Under the pieces are notes generated by a model. That model saw nothing but the letters and a program-made list of their open reading frames with translations, was not told where the DNA came from and searched no databases. A DNA stretch of 58,743 bases from Eubacterium sp. GTDB lineage: Bacteria; Bacillota_A; Clostridia; Lachnospirales; Lachnospiraceae. The position numbers and the translations under genes were made by a program. Location: NCBI GenBank assembly GCA_017475785.1, contig JAFVEX010000188.1, positions 1-58,743 on the forward strand, read 5' to 3'. This document shows, in pieces, positions 49,178 through 58,235 of this stretch; the stretch's first letter is position 1, and every line of letters starts with the position of its first letter.

Positions 49178-50179
49178 TTATTCTGCGGCCGCCAGTTTTG
49201 CCCTGGCTTCCATTCTTGTTCTTACAACATCGATAAATACTGCGATAATGATAACCAGTCCGATCACTACATACTGAATATCGCTGGCGGCATTCAGCAG
49301 AGTCAGTCCATTACGAATCGTTGAGATAATCAACGCGCCGATCAGCGTTCCCCAGATTGTTCCCTTGCCGCCGCTGAACGAAGCGCCGCCGATGATACAC
49401 GCAGCGATCGCATCTGTATCATAAGGAGAAATTGCTGATGCCGGATTGGCCACGCCGGTTCTTCCGATGATGACCAGTCCTGCGATTGAGCACATAAAAC
49501 CGCATATCGTATATACAATTGTAAGAACCCGGTCAGAATTGATGCCAGAGAGCCTTGCGGCTTCCGGGTTTCCTCCAATACAGTATATCAGTTTTCCGAA
49601 AGTAATGTTATTCAGCAAAATGTGGAAAATTACAAAAATAATGATCATCGTAACAAAACAGATCGGAATTCCCGAGAATTTTCCCGCCTTAAACAGATTT
49701 GCATTGCCCAGCCAGATGACACCATCCGGGAAATTGTTGATTGCTTTTGTATTGACAACAAGAAGTGCCAGTCCGCACAACACATTTTTCATACCAAGCG
49801 TAGAGACAAACGGATGCGGCAGATGCAGCTTGGTCAGAAGCAAACCGTTGACAAGACCGACGAGAATACCTGTGATAAAACAAGCCAGAATCAGGACAAA
49901 CGAATTTGTGATATTCATTTTCGTCATCAGCATTCCCATCACGCAGGAACATAGAATCGCGTTTGCGCCTACCGAAAGATCGATTCCGGCAGTGATCAGG
50001 ACAATCAGCATACCGGCGGAAATCAAACCGTTAACCGCAGTCTGCCGAAGAATATTCATCATATTATTAACTGTCAGGAAATTTTCACTGGCGATCGTCA
50101 GAATGATAAACAGTACAATCAGCGCAAGCAATGGCGCTACTTTTGAAATAACTCTTTTAAATGCAGACTGCTTTTTCAT
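49178..50179 (-). CDS. Sugar ABC transporter permease, RbsC type
   Basis: The 333-residue protein has eight to ten hydrophobic helices and the family phrase GMLIVLITAGIDLSVGANA. Its ATG at 50179 overlaps the stop of the ATPase gene by 4 bases (ATGA), so translation is coupled. GGGGAGG lies 9 bases upstream. It forms the membrane channel of a CUT2-type importer together with the neighbouring ATPase and binding protein. Confidence 0.93.
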   Translation of the reverse strand: MKKQSAFKRVISKVAPLLALIVLFIILTIASENFLTVNNMMNILRQTAVNGLISAGMLIVLITAGIDLSVGANAILCSCVMGMLMTKMNITNSFVLILACFITGILVGLVNGLLLTKLHLPHPFVSTLGMKNVLCGLALLVVNTKAINNFPDGVIWLGNANLFKAGKFSGIPICFVTMIIIFVIFHILLNNITFGKLIYCIGGNPEAARLSGINSDRVLTIVYTICGFMCSIAGLVIIGRTGVANPASAISPYDTDAIAACIIGGASFSGGKGTIWGTLIGALIISTIRNGLTLLNAASDIQYVVIGLVIIIAVFIDVVRTRMEARAKLAAAE

Positions 50180-51681
50180 GAAATTGTACCTCCCCATGCA
50201 GCTTTCATAATTGCTTCCTGATTAAACGCTTCTTCAGATGCCGAAACTTCTCCCATGATTCTCCCTTCCCGCATGACGATCACGCGGTCGCTCATTCCGA
50301 GTATCTCAGGCAGCTCCGATGAGACCATGATGATACATTTTCCCGCTTTTTTCAGCCGGTTCATCAGCTGATATACTTCAACCTTTGCGCCGACGTCAAT
50401 GCCGCGTGTCGGTTCATCGAAAATATAGATGTCCGCATCTGAATTAATCCATTTTCCGATTACAACTTTCTGCTGGTTTCCTCCTGAGAGCTGCGAGACA
50501 GCTTCGTGAATATCTGAAATTTTTATACTTAAATCATCGACATTTCTTCTGCTGTATTCCTCAACTTTATTTTTGTCATACCAGATTCCTCTGGAAAAGC
50601 CAGTGATATTGGCAAGCGCCATATTTAAATCAACGCCCAGGCTCAGAACCAGACCCTGACCTTTTCTGTCTTCTGTCAAAAACGCAATCTTATGACGGAC
50701 CGCATCCTTCGGCGAACGAATTTTCACCTGTTTGCCATTGACATATACGTTCCCTTCTACATTCGGGTCTGCTCCGAATAACGCGCGCATCGTTTCGGTT
50801 CTGCCCGCGCCGACAAGTCCTGCAAATCCCAGAATTTCTCCGTTGTAAGCAGAAAAACTGACATCCTTTACGACGCCCTTACGAGCCAGATGCTCTACGC
50901 GCAGAGCTTCCTCTCCCCGCTCTGTCTCAATACGAGGAAACTGGTTCGTCAGTGTACGTCCCACCATGGCTGCGATCAGCTTATCGTTATCCATTTTTTC
51001 TATGTCTTCTGTCAGGACATGTTCTCCGTCACGCATAACTGTAACTCTGTCGCACAGCTCAAACAATTCCTCGAGCTTATGAGAAACAAATAGCACAGCA
51101 ATACCGCGCGCTTTGAGTTCCCGGACTGTTTTCATCAGCTGCCCGACCTCTTTCTCGCCCAGACTGGAAGTCGGTTCATCCATAATAATCAGACGGGCAT
51201 CCGAGAGCAGCGCCTTCGCGATTTCGACCATCTGCTGTATCCCCATACCATATGTGCCGCACTTTTTATGAACATCAACATCCTGTCCCAGAGACAGCAT
51301 CAGTTCATGTGCTTCCCTGTGCATTCTCGCGTTATCTAACAGAATGCTGTTTTTTTTCGTAATTGTCTGGTTTATATAAATATTGTCTGTCACGGAAATC
51401 TGATTAACAATATTCAATTCCTGATAGACACATGCAATACCGGCACCCTTCGAGTCATTCGGGGTGCGGAAACGCATCTGTTTTCCATTTACAAAGATTT
51501 TTCCATCCGTTGGTTCATGAACTCCAGTCAGCACTTTTATAAGCGTGGATTTACCGGCGCCATTTTCCCCAATCAGCCCGTGGATTTCGCCCGGGCGAAT
51601 CTGCAGGTTCATATTTTTTAGAGCGACAACACCCGGAAATCGTTTTGTAATTTGCTTCAATTCGACAATATACTCATCCAT
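50176..51681 (-). CDS. Sugar ABC transporter ATP-binding protein, RbsA type
   Basis: The 501-residue protein carries two fused ABC domains, as is usual for CUT2 importers. The first has Walker A GLIGENGAGKST, the second the degenerate GLVGAGRTETM and the signature LSGGNQQKV. The start MDEYIVELKQI at 51681 follows a GAGAGA-rich site; the longer in-frame extension covers an intercistronic hairpin and is unlikely. It energises import of a monosaccharide or inositol-like substrate. Confidence 0.93.
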   Translation of the reverse strand: MDEYIVELKQITKRFPGVVALKNMNLQIRPGEIHGLIGENGAGKSTLIKVLTGVHEPTDGKIFVNGKQMRFRTPNDSKGAGIACVYQELNIVNQISVTDNIYINQTITKKNSILLDNARMHREAHELMLSLGQDVDVHKKCGTYGMGIQQMVEIAKALLSDARLIIMDEPTSSLGEKEVGQLMKTVRELKARGIAVLFVSHKLEELFELCDRVTVMRDGEHVLTEDIEKMDNDKLIAAMVGRTLTNQFPRIETERGEEALRVEHLARKGVVKDVSFSAYNGEILGFAGLVGAGRTETMRALFGADPNVEGNVYVNGKQVKIRSPKDAVRHKIAFLTEDRKGQGLVLSLGVDLNMALANITGFSRGIWYDKNKVEEYSRRNVDDLSIKISDIHEAVSQLSGGNQQKVVIGKWINSDADIYIFDEPTRGIDVGAKVEVYQLMNRLKKAGKCIIMVSSELPEILGMSDRVIVMREGRIMGEVSASEEAFNQEAIMKAAWGGTIS

Positions 51682-51705
51682 ACCCAATTCTCTCTCGCTG
51701 CGAAT

Positions 51706-51764
51706 AAAACGTGGAGCACTCCGCACAAAGCAGTCCCCTGCCGGAGCACTCCGCGCCGTTTTTT
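51706..51764 (-). terminator. Intercistronic hairpin between binding protein and ATPase genes
   Basis: AAAACG/CGTTTT and two copies of the self-complementary GGAGCACTCC can fold into a stem with a TTTTATT tail on the minus strand. It lies in a 190-base gap in mid-operon. Such partial terminators or RNA-stabilising hairpins typically leave more mRNA for the binding protein than for the channel genes. Confidence 0.6.
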
Positions 51765-51871
51765 CAGATGCTGCAGCACTGAAGTCATTTCAGATCCAGC
51801 TGCATTTTTTGCTTATCAGTTCTGTTCCTGAATCGCAATCAATCTTTTAGATTTGCTCAAAACCTGTTTCA

Positions 51872-52903
51872 TTATTCTCCAAGCATTTCTTTGAGGCTTG
51901 CAAGATATTCATCCGCATTATCTGCAGTGATAATTTCACAGCCGGTGTCAACAACTTCATCGATGGATTCACCCTGAGCGGCTTTTACTGCATTTTCAAT
52001 GCTCTGATAGCCCATCTTGTACGGAGACTGAGCGGCAGTCGCGTCGACATCGCCGGCTACGATATTCTCGACACCAGACTGAATACCGTCAAATCCCATA
52101 ATATAGCAGTCATCAATCCCCGCCTGATTCAGCGCTTTGAAAACGCCTGAAGCCATGTCATCATTTCCGCAGAGTACAATATCAACGTCGTTGTTAAGCG
52201 TTGTGATAATGTTTTCCATCTTCTCTGTTGCTTTATCAGCTGTCCAGTCCGCATTCTGGATGGCCTTAGCTTCAATTCCGGCTTCAGACAGAGCCTTCTC
52301 AAATCCCGCCTGGCGCTGCTCACTGGTTGTATTACCCTGTACGCCTGCAATAATAACGACATTTTCTTTTTCTGCGGCATTCTCCAACGCAAACTTTCCA
52401 GCCTCATACGCAGCGTCTTCATTGCCGGTTCCGATATACTCTGTCTTCAGAGAATAATCTGCGTCAGTATCTACGAAAATAACAGGCATTCCCGGATCTC
52501 CGAGCACTGTTTCAATAGAATCTGGCTGCAACGGAGCAATGACGATCGCGTCATATTTTCCAGAAGATACATAATTCTCGATCTCGCTGTTCTGTTCATC
52601 ATAAGACGTTTCAGAGGGCGGTCCTACAATATCAACTGTCACGCCAAGGTCAGCAGCAGCAGCTTCGCAGCCTGCTGTTACATAGCCCCAGTACTCACTT
52701 GAAGAAGTTTTCAGAATCACTCCAACCGCAACATCGCCGGATGCTGCCGCCTCTGATCCTGATGAAGCAGAGGCCTCTGTCTCAGCAGCAGAAGAAGCTG
52801 AAGAAGCCTCTGTATTTGAGGAGGATGATGTAGAACTGCCGCCACAGCCGGCAATACTCAGTGTTAACATAGCTGCCATCAATACTGTCATTTGTTTTTT
52901 CAT
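51872..52903 (-). CDS. Sugar-binding lipoprotein, RbsB type
   Basis: The 343-residue protein has a signal peptide with lipobox SIAGC (Cys at residue 20), a Ser-rich linker, and a periplasmic-binding-protein type 1 fold (VAVGVILKTSSSEYWGYV, IVGPPSETSYDEQNSE, VILCGNDDMASG-like NDD motif). It captures the substrate outside the cell for the RbsA/RbsC-type channel. I start at 52903 behind AAAAGGAG; an ATG 6 bases earlier is too close. It is the first gene of the operon, behind the operator region 52955-53031. Confidence 0.93.
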   Translation of the reverse strand: MKKQMTVLMAAMLTLSIAGCGGSSTSSSSNTEASSASSAAETEASASSGSEAAASGDVAVGVILKTSSSEYWGYVTAGCEAAAADLGVTVDIVGPPSETSYDEQNSEIENYVSSGKYDAIVIAPLQPDSIETVLGDPGMPVIFVDTDADYSLKTEYIGTGNEDAAYEAGKFALENAAEKENVVIIAGVQGNTTSEQRQAGFEKALSEAGIEAKAIQNADWTADKATEKMENIITTLNNDVDIVLCGNDDMASGVFKALNQAGIDDCYIMGFDGIQSGVENIVAGDVDATAAQSPYKMGYQSIENAVKAAQGESIDEVVDTGCEIITADNADEYLASLKEMLGE

Positions 52904-52954
52904 TTGCATTCTCCTTTTCAATATAATATTGGGATACGATAGCCGCCAAGCACC

Positions 52955-53031
52955 TATTTGTCATGAATAATAATGACCTTTTTGTGCGTTATGCCGCTCC
53001 ATCGGTGCTTATTTGTCATGAATAATCATGA
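52955..53031. promoter_or_regulatory. Twin operator-like boxes upstream of the sugar operon
   Basis: The 16-mer ATTTGTCATGAATAAT occurs exactly twice, at 52956-52971 and 53011-53026, 55 bases apart. Its centre is the palindrome TCATGA with ATT/AAT arms; in the second copy an adjoining TCATGA completes a further perfect repeat. The layout resembles AraR boxes (ATTTGTACGTACAAAT), which fits the AraR-type regulator gene next door. Confidence 0.65.
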
Positions 53032-53072
53032 TCTTTCATTCTTATGTGCTTGTTCTCTCGACTTTCAAACCA

Positions 53073-53102
53073 ATAATACCCTATTTTGTATTGCTTTTGC
53101 AA
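53073..53102 (-). promoter_or_regulatory. Candidate promoter of the sugar operon
   Basis: TTGCAA, 18 bases and TATTAT are read on the minus strand. The twin boxes then lie about 40 and 95 bases downstream of the start, a road-block position for a repressor. The whole gap 52904-53395 (492 bases) contains this promoter, the boxes, a repeat pair and the regulator promoter, and no further gene. Confidence 0.45.
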
Positions 53103-53284
53103 CATCATTCTGTTGCTTTTATCGAATTTTGTTGAATATATACTGTTTTTATTTTTTATTTATTATGTTTTATCGCATATAATCGTCACATTAAACAATA
53201 CCTATTTCCCCCTGCCCTTGCACCAAGGCCTTTAAAATGTATGTTTATTGTGTTTTTCAGGCAGTGGAAACCTGTCAAATCGCA

Positions 53285-53323
53285 GAATTCATTATTCTTT
53301 TGTTGTGAATTCATTATTCTTTT
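53285..53323 (+). repeat. Two 17-bp direct repeats before the regulator promoter
   Basis: GAATTCATTATTCTTTT occurs twice with a 22-base period, ending just before the -35 element. At two helical turns apart, they may be a binding site for autoregulation or an AT-rich activating element. Confidence 0.7.
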
Positions 53324-53325
53324 CA

Positions 53326-53354
53326 TTGCTATTATTGTGTTTTTCAAGTATAAT
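53326..53354 (+). promoter_or_regulatory. Promoter of the AraR-type regulator
   Basis: TTGCTA, 17 bases and a perfect TATAAT lie 41 bases before the regulator start codon. Confidence 0.65.
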
Positions 53355-53395
53355 AACTACATCTTTTTGAGATTACTAAAAGGAAGAATGCAGAC

Positions 53396-54451
53396 ATGTT
53401 TAAATATATGGAGATTGTAAATTGGGTCAGAGAACAGATTAATACCGGCGCGCTGCAGACAGACAGCAAGCTGCCTACAGAGAACGAGATGATCCGGCAG
53501 TTTAACGTGAGCAGGCAGTCTGTCAGACGCGCGATACAGGAACTGGAAAATGAGGGGCTGCTCCGGACTGTCCAGGGAAGCGGCACCTATATCCAGGGTC
53601 CTGCCGCGCCACATTCCAACAAGATTGCTCTTGCCTTGACAAATTACGAGGGACAGGTCTTTCCGTCAAAGGTCCGGGGAATCAACAGAATTCTTGAACA
53701 GAATGGTTATATCAGCAATCTTTTTGTCATGGACGATTCCGTCAGCAAAGAGAATCAGATTCTCGAAACACTGCTGCAGGATCATTACGCAGGCCTTCTG
53801 CTGGACGGGACGCAGAGCCTTCTTCCCCGCACGGATGAAGCTCTGCTTCGTTCTGTTATAAACAGCATCCCCTGCATTATGGTCGACTCCGTATATCCGG
53901 GGTTCGGCCTTCCCTCTGTCATGATTGATGATGATGCCGGCGGGTATCTCGCAACAAAATACCTGATTGAGAACGGACACAGGCAGATCGCCTATGTAGG
54001 ACGGATCGATTATATTCAAAGTATAAACCGCTACAAAGGATATACCCGCGCTCTGCGCGAGCGCGGGCTTTCATTTAACGACGAAAATGTTTTTTTCTAT
54101 ATCTATACGCAAAAAAGCTTCATATATGACGGTTCAATGGGAGAACAGCTGCTGCAGACGCTGCGGCGCTGCACTGCAGTTTTCTGCTTCAATGATGACC
54201 TTGCGCGGAATATTATCGGATTCTTAAACCAGAACGGCATCCGTGTACCGGAAGACATCTCTATCGTCGGATACGATAATATGCCTGTTCCCGGATATCC
54301 GCTGGATCTCACATCCATCATTCATCCCAGGGAGAAGCTGGGGGAGAAGGCTGCCAAAAACCTTCTGCGCCTCATTCAGGATCCGCATTTTGACGCTTCT
54401 TACCTGTTTACGCCGCAGCTTTATATTGGAAATTCCGTTATCCCACGATAA
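53396..54451 (+). CDS. GntR-LacI hybrid transcriptional regulator, AraR type
   Basis: The 351-residue protein has an N-terminal GntR winged helix-turn-helix (SKLPTENEMIRQFNVSRQSV, residues 25-45) joined to a LacI/periplasmic-binding-like sensor domain (VMIDDDAGGYLATKYLIENG, then NGIRVPEDISIVGYDNM). This combination defines the AraR subfamily, sugar-responsive repressors. AAAGGAAG lies before the ATG. It is divergent from the sugar operon, and the twin boxes between them make it the likely local regulator. Its last 14 bases overlap the end of the convergent metallopeptidase gene. Confidence 0.9.
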   Translation: MFKYMEIVNWVREQINTGALQTDSKLPTENEMIRQFNVSRQSVRRAIQELENEGLLRTVQGSGTYIQGPAAPHSNKIALALTNYEGQVFPSKVRGINRILEQNGYISNLFVMDDSVSKENQILETLLQDHYAGLLLDGTQSLLPRTDEALLRSVINSIPCIMVDSVYPGFGLPSVMIDDDAGGYLATKYLIENGHRQIAYVGRIDYIQSINRYKGYTRALRERGLSFNDENVFFYIYTQKSFIYDGSMGEQLLQTLRRCTAVFCFNDDLARNIIGFLNQNGIRVPEDISIVGYDNMPVPGYPLDLTSIIHPREKLGEKAAKNLLRLIQDPHFDASYLFTPQLYIGNSVIPR

Positions 54452-56198
54452 GATCTGTCACCGGCTGGAAGTCGCTGTCCAGGCCGATGTAAATCATGCC
54501 TTCATCTGAGTCCACAGGAATGGTATAGCTGCCATTTTCCGTCGCGACGAGCATGCTTCCGCCGCCCTCGATATCCTGCGGGTCGACCTCTGTATAAAGC
54601 ATCGCAAAATGCATGGCGTCTTTCACGTCCTCAAGCTTTGCGAGCTCGGGCGCGAGCGTCTCCATGTAGAAATCCAGCGTCAGCTTGCTCATCCACTTTT
54701 CATCCTCGCTCGCGAACGAAGCGTCCAGCGAAGACGGATACGCGTATTTTTCATCGATATCCTTCTTAAAAGATTCCGGAACGGACGCCGCCAGGCAGGA
54801 GGCCTCGTTGATTGAATCGCTGAAGGCTGTCCTCCAGTACTCATGCACTTTGCCGAAGATGTCGCTGCCGGCATATTTATCCATATACTGGGAAAACAGA
54901 TAGACCGCGCCGTACGCGCCGATATACGGATCATCATCCGTTCCGAAATCATACAGCGACTGGCCTTTCCGGAAGTTGTCGCTCAGATACATCGCCTCAT
55001 TGTAACCGTTTTCTTCCTTGATGCCAGGATATACGATTTCTTCCGCGTACGCGGACATCGCCTCGTTCAGCCAGCTGCGCATAACCGGCGCCCCTGCGTA
55101 GTAGAAGTATTCCGAGCCGCAGATCTGATGCTGGAACTCATGTGCCAGTGTGGATTTTACAAACGCGGGCCTCACGGGGACCATGTCCGAATTGACGTTG
55201 ATAATCGCGTGATCCGTATTGAGGCCGTACATCGTCTTCTGGACATCCGACACCTCTGTTCCGGCGAAATTGTCATACAGGTAGAAAAATCCGCCCAGTG
55301 ACTGCTGCATCGGATAGAACAGCATGTTGACTTTGCCGCCGTTTTCCGTGAAGCGCGCCGGTCCGAATGTATCGACGTCCTTCTGGTAGATCACCTCGTC
55401 AAACTCTTTTCCGAATTCCTCGGCGTCCGCCTCTGTGATGGATCCTGCCTGGGACCAGATATAGCAGTGCTCACCGGCGTATATGCAGTCGAACGTCTCC
55501 AGCGCGCGGATATTCATGCCGCCCGGGAAGCAGTAGAAATCATGCGAGTCGCCGACCTTGTAGACCGGGTCGAGTCCGCCGGCCTTCGCGCCCTCGCGGT
55601 TCATCTCGTTCAGGTCAATCTGCTGCTCCAGATCTCTCTGCGAGAACATCGTCTGCGCCTCAAATCCGCTGTCCAGCTCGCCCGCGCGGTTCATACCGGT
55701 GATAATCTGCGAGCTGAGGTCGCCCGTGTTCAGCAGGTTGCTGGTGCTCACGACCTCATCATTCTCGTCATAGAGCTTCGGGTTGTAGATCAGGACAAAG
55801 CTCGCGTCGCTGATCGTGGCTCCAATGCCGGAGCTGCCCGCACCTGAGGACAGCACGCCGGAAGCATCTACTTCATCCAGTCCGCCCTCTGCGTCCGATA
55901 CGCTCTGCAGGGCGTCGACCTCATCCGTCTTTGAGAGGGAAGACGCCGCTGTGTCTGCCGCATCCTCCGCCGCGGAAACCGCTGAAGACGCCGCTTCCTC
56001 CGCTGCTTCCTCCGCCGCAGATATTGCCGACGAGGCTGCTTCCTCCGCCGCATCCCCGGCTGCGGATACTGCCGATGACACAGCCTGCTCCGCCTGCGAT
56101 GAGCCAGAAGCACTGCCGGCCTGCTGTCCGCCGCAGCCCGCCATCATACCCGCAGAAAGCGCGAGCGTCAGTATTGCTGCTATCCACTTCTTTTTCAT
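54438..56198 (-). CDS. Lipoprotein zinc metallopeptidase
   Basis: The 586-residue protein has a signal peptide with lipobox MMAGC (Cys at residue 22). A long Ala/Glu/Ser-rich spacer with repeated AAEEAASSAISAA units covers residues 25-100. The peptidase domain contains the zinc motif HEFQHQ near residue 352 and the third ligand in WLNEAMSAYAEE, an arrangement like gluzincins of the M30 (hyicolysin) kind. It is anchored on the outer face of the membrane. I start at 56198 with AAGGAGAGGC before the ATG. Its stop lies 14 bases inside the end of the convergent regulator gene, and I see no terminator between them. Confidence 0.85.
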   Translation of the reverse strand: MKKKWIAAILTLALSAGMMAGCGGQQAGSASGSSQAEQAVSSAVSAAGDAAEEAASSAISAAEEAAEEAASSAVSAAEDAADTAASSLSKTDEVDALQSVSDAEGGLDEVDASGVLSSGAGSSGIGATISDASFVLIYNPKLYDENDEVVSTSNLLNTGDLSSQIITGMNRAGELDSGFEAQTMFSQRDLEQQIDLNEMNREGAKAGGLDPVYKVGDSHDFYCFPGGMNIRALETFDCIYAGEHCYIWSQAGSITEADAEEFGKEFDEVIYQKDVDTFGPARFTENGGKVNMLFYPMQQSLGGFFYLYDNFAGTEVSDVQKTMYGLNTDHAIINVNSDMVPVRPAFVKSTLAHEFQHQICGSEYFYYAGAPVMRSWLNEAMSAYAEEIVYPGIKEENGYNEAMYLSDNFRKGQSLYDFGTDDDPYIGAYGAVYLFSQYMDKYAGSDIFGKVHEYWRTAFSDSINEASCLAASVPESFKKDIDEKYAYPSSLDASFASEDEKWMSKLTLDFYMETLAPELAKLEDVKDAMHFAMLYTEVDPQDIEGGGSMLVATENGSYTIPVDSDEGMIYIGLDSDFQPVTDLIVG

Positions 56199-56366
56199 AT
56201 GCCTCTCCTTCTTCTGTCCGATTTTTGAGTCACTTTTTAAATTACAGGGAATCATAGTTCCTGACTGCGGATCACTCCGTACTTCTTTCTCTGCGCAGTT
56301 CCGCGATCCGCCTGAGGAACAATCTTCAGCAGGATTTTGACAAGTGCCTCAAAACCATGTTAAAGA

Positions 56367-56403
56367 TTGAACTTTCTGACTTCTATGATACAATAACTAT
56401 AAT
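56367..56403 (+). promoter_or_regulatory. Promoter region of the lectin-like gene
   Basis: Two overlapping sigma-A candidates are present: TTGAAC with TACAAT at 16 bases, and a perfect TATAAT at 56398-56403 with a weaker TTCTGA at 18 bases. The gap 56199-56493 holds this region and the upstream area of the divergent metallopeptidase, whose promoter I could not place. Confidence 0.55.
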
Positions 56404-56493
56404 CATATTGGCAACAATTCAATCGTTCTTTCTGCAGAAATTGTCGTTTAAAAGCAGGCAGACACGGGCTGTCAGCCAGAACAGGAGGCTCAC

Positions 56494-57873
56494 ATGAATC
56501 AACAAAAACGCACCGGAAAACCATTTCGCAGTCCCGGCAGACCCTTGCTGCTTCTGCTGCTCTTATTTGCTGCTCTGGCTTTTCTTTCAGTCCGGACCGG
56601 CACCGTTCACGCGGCCACCAGCTATCAGCTGTACGGGGATGCTGTTGAGAACAAGGACGGTTCCATCACGCTCACCCCTCCGGAATACTGGAAATCCGGC
56701 AGCATCTGGTTCAGCAATAGCTTCCCCGCCACAGACGGAATGACGGTGACCTTTCAGTACAAAATTACAGAGGGAGAGGATGCTTCCCTTGGATACGCGG
56801 ACGGTATCGTGCTGAATTTTGCCACGACCGAGGGAGTCGGCGCCGGTGGCCAGGATCTCGGATTCGTCGGAGGCGACGCATACGGCGTGGAACTGGATTC
56901 CTACCAGAACGGGAATGATCCGGAAAAGCCGCATGTGGCAATCATCAAAGAGACGGTCAGCAATCATCTGGCCGTACAGGAGTATCCGGATGTCATCACA
57001 GCGAAGTGGCGCCCGGTCAAGGTAGTCTACAAAAAGAAAACCCTGTCCGTCTACGTCGACAATAAGCTGATCGTCAAACAGGACGGTATCGAACTGGCAG
57101 AACAGCTCTACGTCGGCGTCTCCGCCGCCACCGGCGACGGCTATTCCCGCCAGATGATCCGCCAGCTGAATATTAAGGGCGTCAAGGGCGGCGATCCGGT
57201 TGAATATACCATCGATGATAAGCCCACGCCGCGCCCGCCGGAAGAAATCACGCCCGATAATCCCGTTCCGGCAAAGGAAGTGAACAAGGTTCTGAAAAAG
57301 CGCAGCAGCGAAAAGGACACAAAGAGCTCCTCCTTCAGCCTCCTGCGCGCAAAAGGAAAGCCGCTTTCCAACAGCGCCGTGAAGCTCTCCTGGCACAAAA
57401 TCAAAGCCGCGAAGAAATACGTCGTCTACGGCGCGCGGTGCAACCGCGAGAAAAAATACAAGTTCCGGAAGCTCGGCACGACGACAGGACTGTCCTTCAC
57501 GCAGAAAAATCTGCGCAAGGGCACGTATTACAAATACATCATCGTCGCCGTCCGGGGAAGCAAGGCCGTCGCAACCTCCAAGCTGGTACATGTCGCCACC
57601 AACGGCGGGAAATACAGCAACCCCACCGGCATTGCCATAAGCAGAACATCCCTCACACTTAGTAAGGGAAAGACAAAATATCTCTCGGCTGTCCAGCTTT
57701 TTGGCGGCAAGAAGGTGCGGATTCACAGAGACGCGGCCTACGAGTCCAGCGACATCCGGATCGCGACCGTCAACAAAAACGGCCGGATCAAGGCACTCAA
57801 GAAGGGCACCTGCTATATCTACGCATACGCGCAAAACGGTCTGGCAAAGCGGACGAAGGTTACGGTGAAGTGA
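56494..57873 (+). CDS. Secreted L-type lectin-like protein with FN3-like and BIG2-like domains
   Basis: The 459-residue protein has a signal peptide (residues 1-41, LLLLLLLFAALAFLSV core, ending VHAA). An L-type lectin fold covers about residues 42-230 (SIWFSNSFPATDGMTVTFQY, YADGIVLNFAT, YGVELDSYQNGND), followed by a Pro-rich linker. An FN3-like domain (VKLSWHKIKAAKKYVVYG) and a C-terminal BIG2-like Ig domain (ISRTSLTLSKGKTKYL, YESSDIRIATVNKNGRI) end the protein. AGGAGG precedes the ATG. It likely binds glycans outside the cell. It is divergent from the metallopeptidase, so the two may be exported together. Confidence 0.87.
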   Translation: MNQQKRTGKPFRSPGRPLLLLLLLFAALAFLSVRTGTVHAATSYQLYGDAVENKDGSITLTPPEYWKSGSIWFSNSFPATDGMTVTFQYKITEGEDASLGYADGIVLNFATTEGVGAGGQDLGFVGGDAYGVELDSYQNGNDPEKPHVAIIKETVSNHLAVQEYPDVITAKWRPVKVVYKKKTLSVYVDNKLIVKQDGIELAEQLYVGVSAATGDGYSRQMIRQLNIKGVKGGDPVEYTIDDKPTPRPPEEITPDNPVPAKEVNKVLKKRSSEKDTKSSSFSLLRAKGKPLSNSAVKLSWHKIKAAKKYVVYGARCNREKKYKFRKLGTTTGLSFTQKNLRKGTYYKYIIVAVRGSKAVATSKLVHVATNGGKYSNPTGIAISRTSLTLSKGKTKYLSAVQLFGGKKVRIHRDAAYESSDIRIATVNKNGRIKALKKGTCYIYAYAQNGLAKRTKVTVK

Positions 57874-57956
57874 ATACCCCGCCGCAAGTACCGGGGCATG
57901 GTAAGAACAAAGTCCGCATAAAGCCGGTGCAACTTAGGGATTTTATAATCCTTGAA

Positions 57957-57991
57957 AAACGGCATAGTCGTGAAGTGCGGCTATGCCGTTT
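57957..57991. terminator. Hairpin terminator at the end of the recombinase remnant and lectin-like gene
   Basis: AAACGGCATAG pairs with CTATGCCGTTT over 11 bp around a 13-base loop. On the minus strand it overlaps the stop codon of the recombinase remnant and is followed by TTTTTC; on the plus strand TTTCTTCGTCTTT follows. It can serve both directions. Confidence 0.75.
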
Positions 57992-58235
57992 CTTCGTCTT
58001 TATGAGGCTGCGGTGGCATAAACTCACCGATGCAGTTCCATACGATGCGCATCTTCTGCACCTTGCGCCCGTTTATCCGCTCCGGCTTGAAAATCTCGAT
58101 GCGCTCCACAAATTTCCGAATGATCTCCGGCGTCAATTCTGAGATGTCCGTGTACCTGCGTACCAGAGTTAGAAAACGGTCAACATTCACACTGCTTTCC
58201 TGTTGCGAGGCGATCATACTCCGAAGCTCCGGCAC
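57981..58235 (-). pseudogene. C-terminal remnant of a large serine recombinase (DUF4368 region)
   Basis: About 84 codons match the end of large serine recombinases of integrative elements (NVDRFLTLVRRYTDISELT, then IIRKFVERIEIFKPE and RIVWNCIGEF). The catalytic resolvase domain and the DNA-binding middle, some 450 residues, are missing. The open frame begins inside the truncated primase gene, so one deletion joined the two. Confidence 0.85.

Noticed and set aside
56587..57834. 415-codon open frame on the minus strand
   Set aside because: It is antisense to the lectin-like gene, which has a signal peptide, a ribosome binding site and clear domains.
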